DNA of 64,000 bases from Gracilibacillus ureilyticus. GTDB lineage: Bacteria; Bacillota; Bacilli; Bacillales; Amphibacillaceae. Positions within the stretch are counted from its first letter, which is position 1; each line of letters starts with the position of its first letter. Both the position numbers and the translations under genes were made by a program. The DNA is taken from positions 124,001 through 188,000 of the forward strand of contig NZ_FOGL01000002.1 in NCBI RefSeq assembly GCF_900111195.1, in the 5' to 3' direction. Under the pieces are notes generated by a model that worked only from the letters and a program-made list of their open reading frames with translations, ran no database searches and was not told where the DNA came from. Of this stretch, positions 62,876 to 64,000 are shown one piece after another.

Positions 62876-64000
62876 ATGGAAGAAAAGTGGTGGAAGAAGT
62901 CCGCTGTTTACCAAATTTATCCGAAAAGTTTCTGTGATACTACAGGGAATGGTGTTGGGGATCTTCAGGGAATTATCAGTAAATTAGATTATTTGAGAGA
63001 ATTAGGGATTGATGTTATTTGGCTGACACCTGTTTATGCTTCGCCTCAAAATGATAATGGGTATGACATTTCTGATTACTTTTCTATACATCCTGAATAT
63101 GGAACAATGGATGATTTGGAAGAGTTGCTTAACGAAGCCCACAATAGAAACATAAAGGTGATTATGGATATCGTAGTAAATCATACCTCTACAGAACATA
63201 AGTGGTTTAAAGAGTCACGAACCTCCATCCAAAGTCCATACCGGGACTTTTATATTTGGATGGATGGGGATGGAAATAATCCTCCAACAAATTGGCGGTC
63301 AAAATTTGGCGGTTCGGCATGGGAGTATGATAAAGAAACTAATCAGTATTACCTTCATTTGTTTGATGTGACACAAGCCGATCTGAATTGGGAAAACACA
63401 CAAGTTCGTGAAAAAGTTTATCAGATGATGAATTTCTGGTTGGATAAAGGTGTCGATGGGTTTCGTTTAGATGTAATCAACCTTATATCAAAGGATCAGA
63501 AATTCCCTGACGATGATGGTACAGTTCCACCAGGAGATGGTCGGAAATTTTACACAGATGGGCCAAAGGTGCACGAATATCTGCATGAAATGAATCAGCA
63601 AGTTTTCAAAGGTCGTCAGACAATGACAGTTGGAGAAATGTCATCAACCACTTTAGAAGATTGTATTCAATATTCCAATCCAAAAAATGATGAATTGGAC
63701 ATGACTTTTAACTTCCATCATCTAAAAGTTGATTATCCTAATGGAGAAAAATGGACTAAAGCAGAATTTGACTTTTTAAAATTAAAACAAATTCTTTCTA
63801 AATGGCAAATCGGAATGCAAAAGGGCGGGGGCTGGAATGCACTCTTCTGGTGTAACCATGACCAGCCAAGAGTTGTATCGAGATTTGGGAATGACGCGGA
63901 ATATCATCAGGAGTCAGCGAAAATGTTAGCAACAACCATCCATTTAATGCAGGGAACACCTTATATCTATCAGGGAGAAGAAATAGGGATGACTAACCCT
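62876..64000 (+). CDS. treA: Trehalose-6-phosphate hydrolase (cut by right edge)
   Basis: Phospho-alpha-(1,1)-glucosidase giving glucose and glucose 6-phosphate. 375 codons are visible and the frame is open at the edge. GH13 motifs are in order: 'DVIWLTPVYASP', 'IMDIVVNHTS', nucleophile in GVDGFRLDVINLIS, acid/base Glu in VGEMSSTT and 'WCNHDQPRVVSRFG'. It begins MEEKWWKKSAVYQIYPKSF, as in TreA/TreC. ATG with AAGGA 8 bases upstream. treR would be expected next, outside the window. Confidence 0.95.
   Translation, partial: MEEKWWKKSAVYQIYPKSFCDTTGNGVGDLQGIISKLDYLRELGIDVIWLTPVYASPQNDNGYDISDYFSIHPEYGTMDDLEELLNEAHNRNIKVIMDIVVNHTSTEHKWFKESRTSIQSPYRDFYIWMDGDGNNPPTNWRSKFGGSAWEYDKETNQYYLHLFDVTQADLNWENTQVREKVYQMMNFWLDKGVDGFRLDVINLISKDQKFPDDDGTVPPGDGRKFYTDGPKVHEYLHEMNQQVFKGRQTMTVGEMSSTTLEDCIQYSNPKNDELDMTFNFHHLKVDYPNGEKWTKAEFDFLKLKQILSKWQIGMQKGGGWNALFWCNHDQPRVVSRFGNDAEYHQESAKMLATTIHLMQGTPYIYQGEEIGMTNP

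Overview
The window looks like chromosomal DNA of a low-GC, endospore-forming Gram-positive bacterium of the Bacillaceae. Genes have strong GGAGG-type ribosome sites and frequent GTG/TTG starts. There is a SspH-type small acid-soluble spore protein gene, a ComC prepilin peptidase, Bacillus-style Fur, PhoP-like and CcpA-like sites, S-layer-homology proteins, and B. subtilis-like neighbourhoods (btr-feuABC-ybbA, fruRKA, treP-treA, a yfiJKLMN-like operon). The acidic extracellular proteins and SLH-type S-layer would suit a halotolerant or alkaliphilic genus near Oceanobacillus, Virgibacillus or Gracilibacillus, but that placement is inference. I see no tRNA, rRNA, insertion sequence, phage gene or CRISPR array.

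Layout. 1-4.2 kb: 3' end of a large catalase, a tiny zinc-finger protein, sspH with a short-chain dehydrogenase, a SIMPL-domain protein and a YetF-like membrane protein. 4.4-10.5 kb: a TAXI-type TRAP transporter, an acyl-CoA synthetase and a membrane receptor that looks like a chemoreceptor without its signalling tip, all in one tight operon. 10.6-14.5 kb: EcsC-like, short FhuF-like, DUF4395, drug-efflux MFS, PilZ and HAD genes. 14.5-16.4 kb: serC behind a ZTP-type riboswitch and queF behind a preQ1-I riboswitch. 16.46-17.05 kb: a gene-free, largely palindromic repeat block. 17.1-26.5 kb: two Fur-controlled siderophore uptake systems (two lipoproteins, four FecCD permeases, a Btr-like AraC regulator and a trilactone-esterase-like hydrolase) with no ATPase gene. 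26.5-31.7 kb: a membrane transporter-like protein and the fructose operon. 31.8-39.2 kb: comC, maf, a PhoP-box-controlled SLH surface protein and the S-layer protein. 39.3-44.7 kb: an ABC-2 exporter operon headed by an unknown anchored protein, and a YkvA-like gene. 44.8-51.3 kb: assimilatory sulfate reduction operon (cysH-cysJ-cysI-sat-cysC) behind a SAM-I riboswitch. 51.3-57.7 kb: an aldo/keto reductase and a two-component/ABC exporter operon. 57.7-64 kb: gdhA, a UMF1-family MFS transporter, a small stress-like protein and the trehalose operon, cut by the right edge.

Taken together this is a metabolic and regulatory region dense in recognisable cis-elements: three riboswitches, three Fur boxes, a four-repeat Pho box, phased fructose-regulator repeats, paired TreR operators and two cre-like sites placed just downstream of their promoters. 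The least ordinary items are the TRAP/CoA-ligase/tip-less receptor operon, the Pho-controlled SLH protein, the ZTP-type switch in front of serC and the nested palindromic repeat with a partial copy 9.5 kb away.
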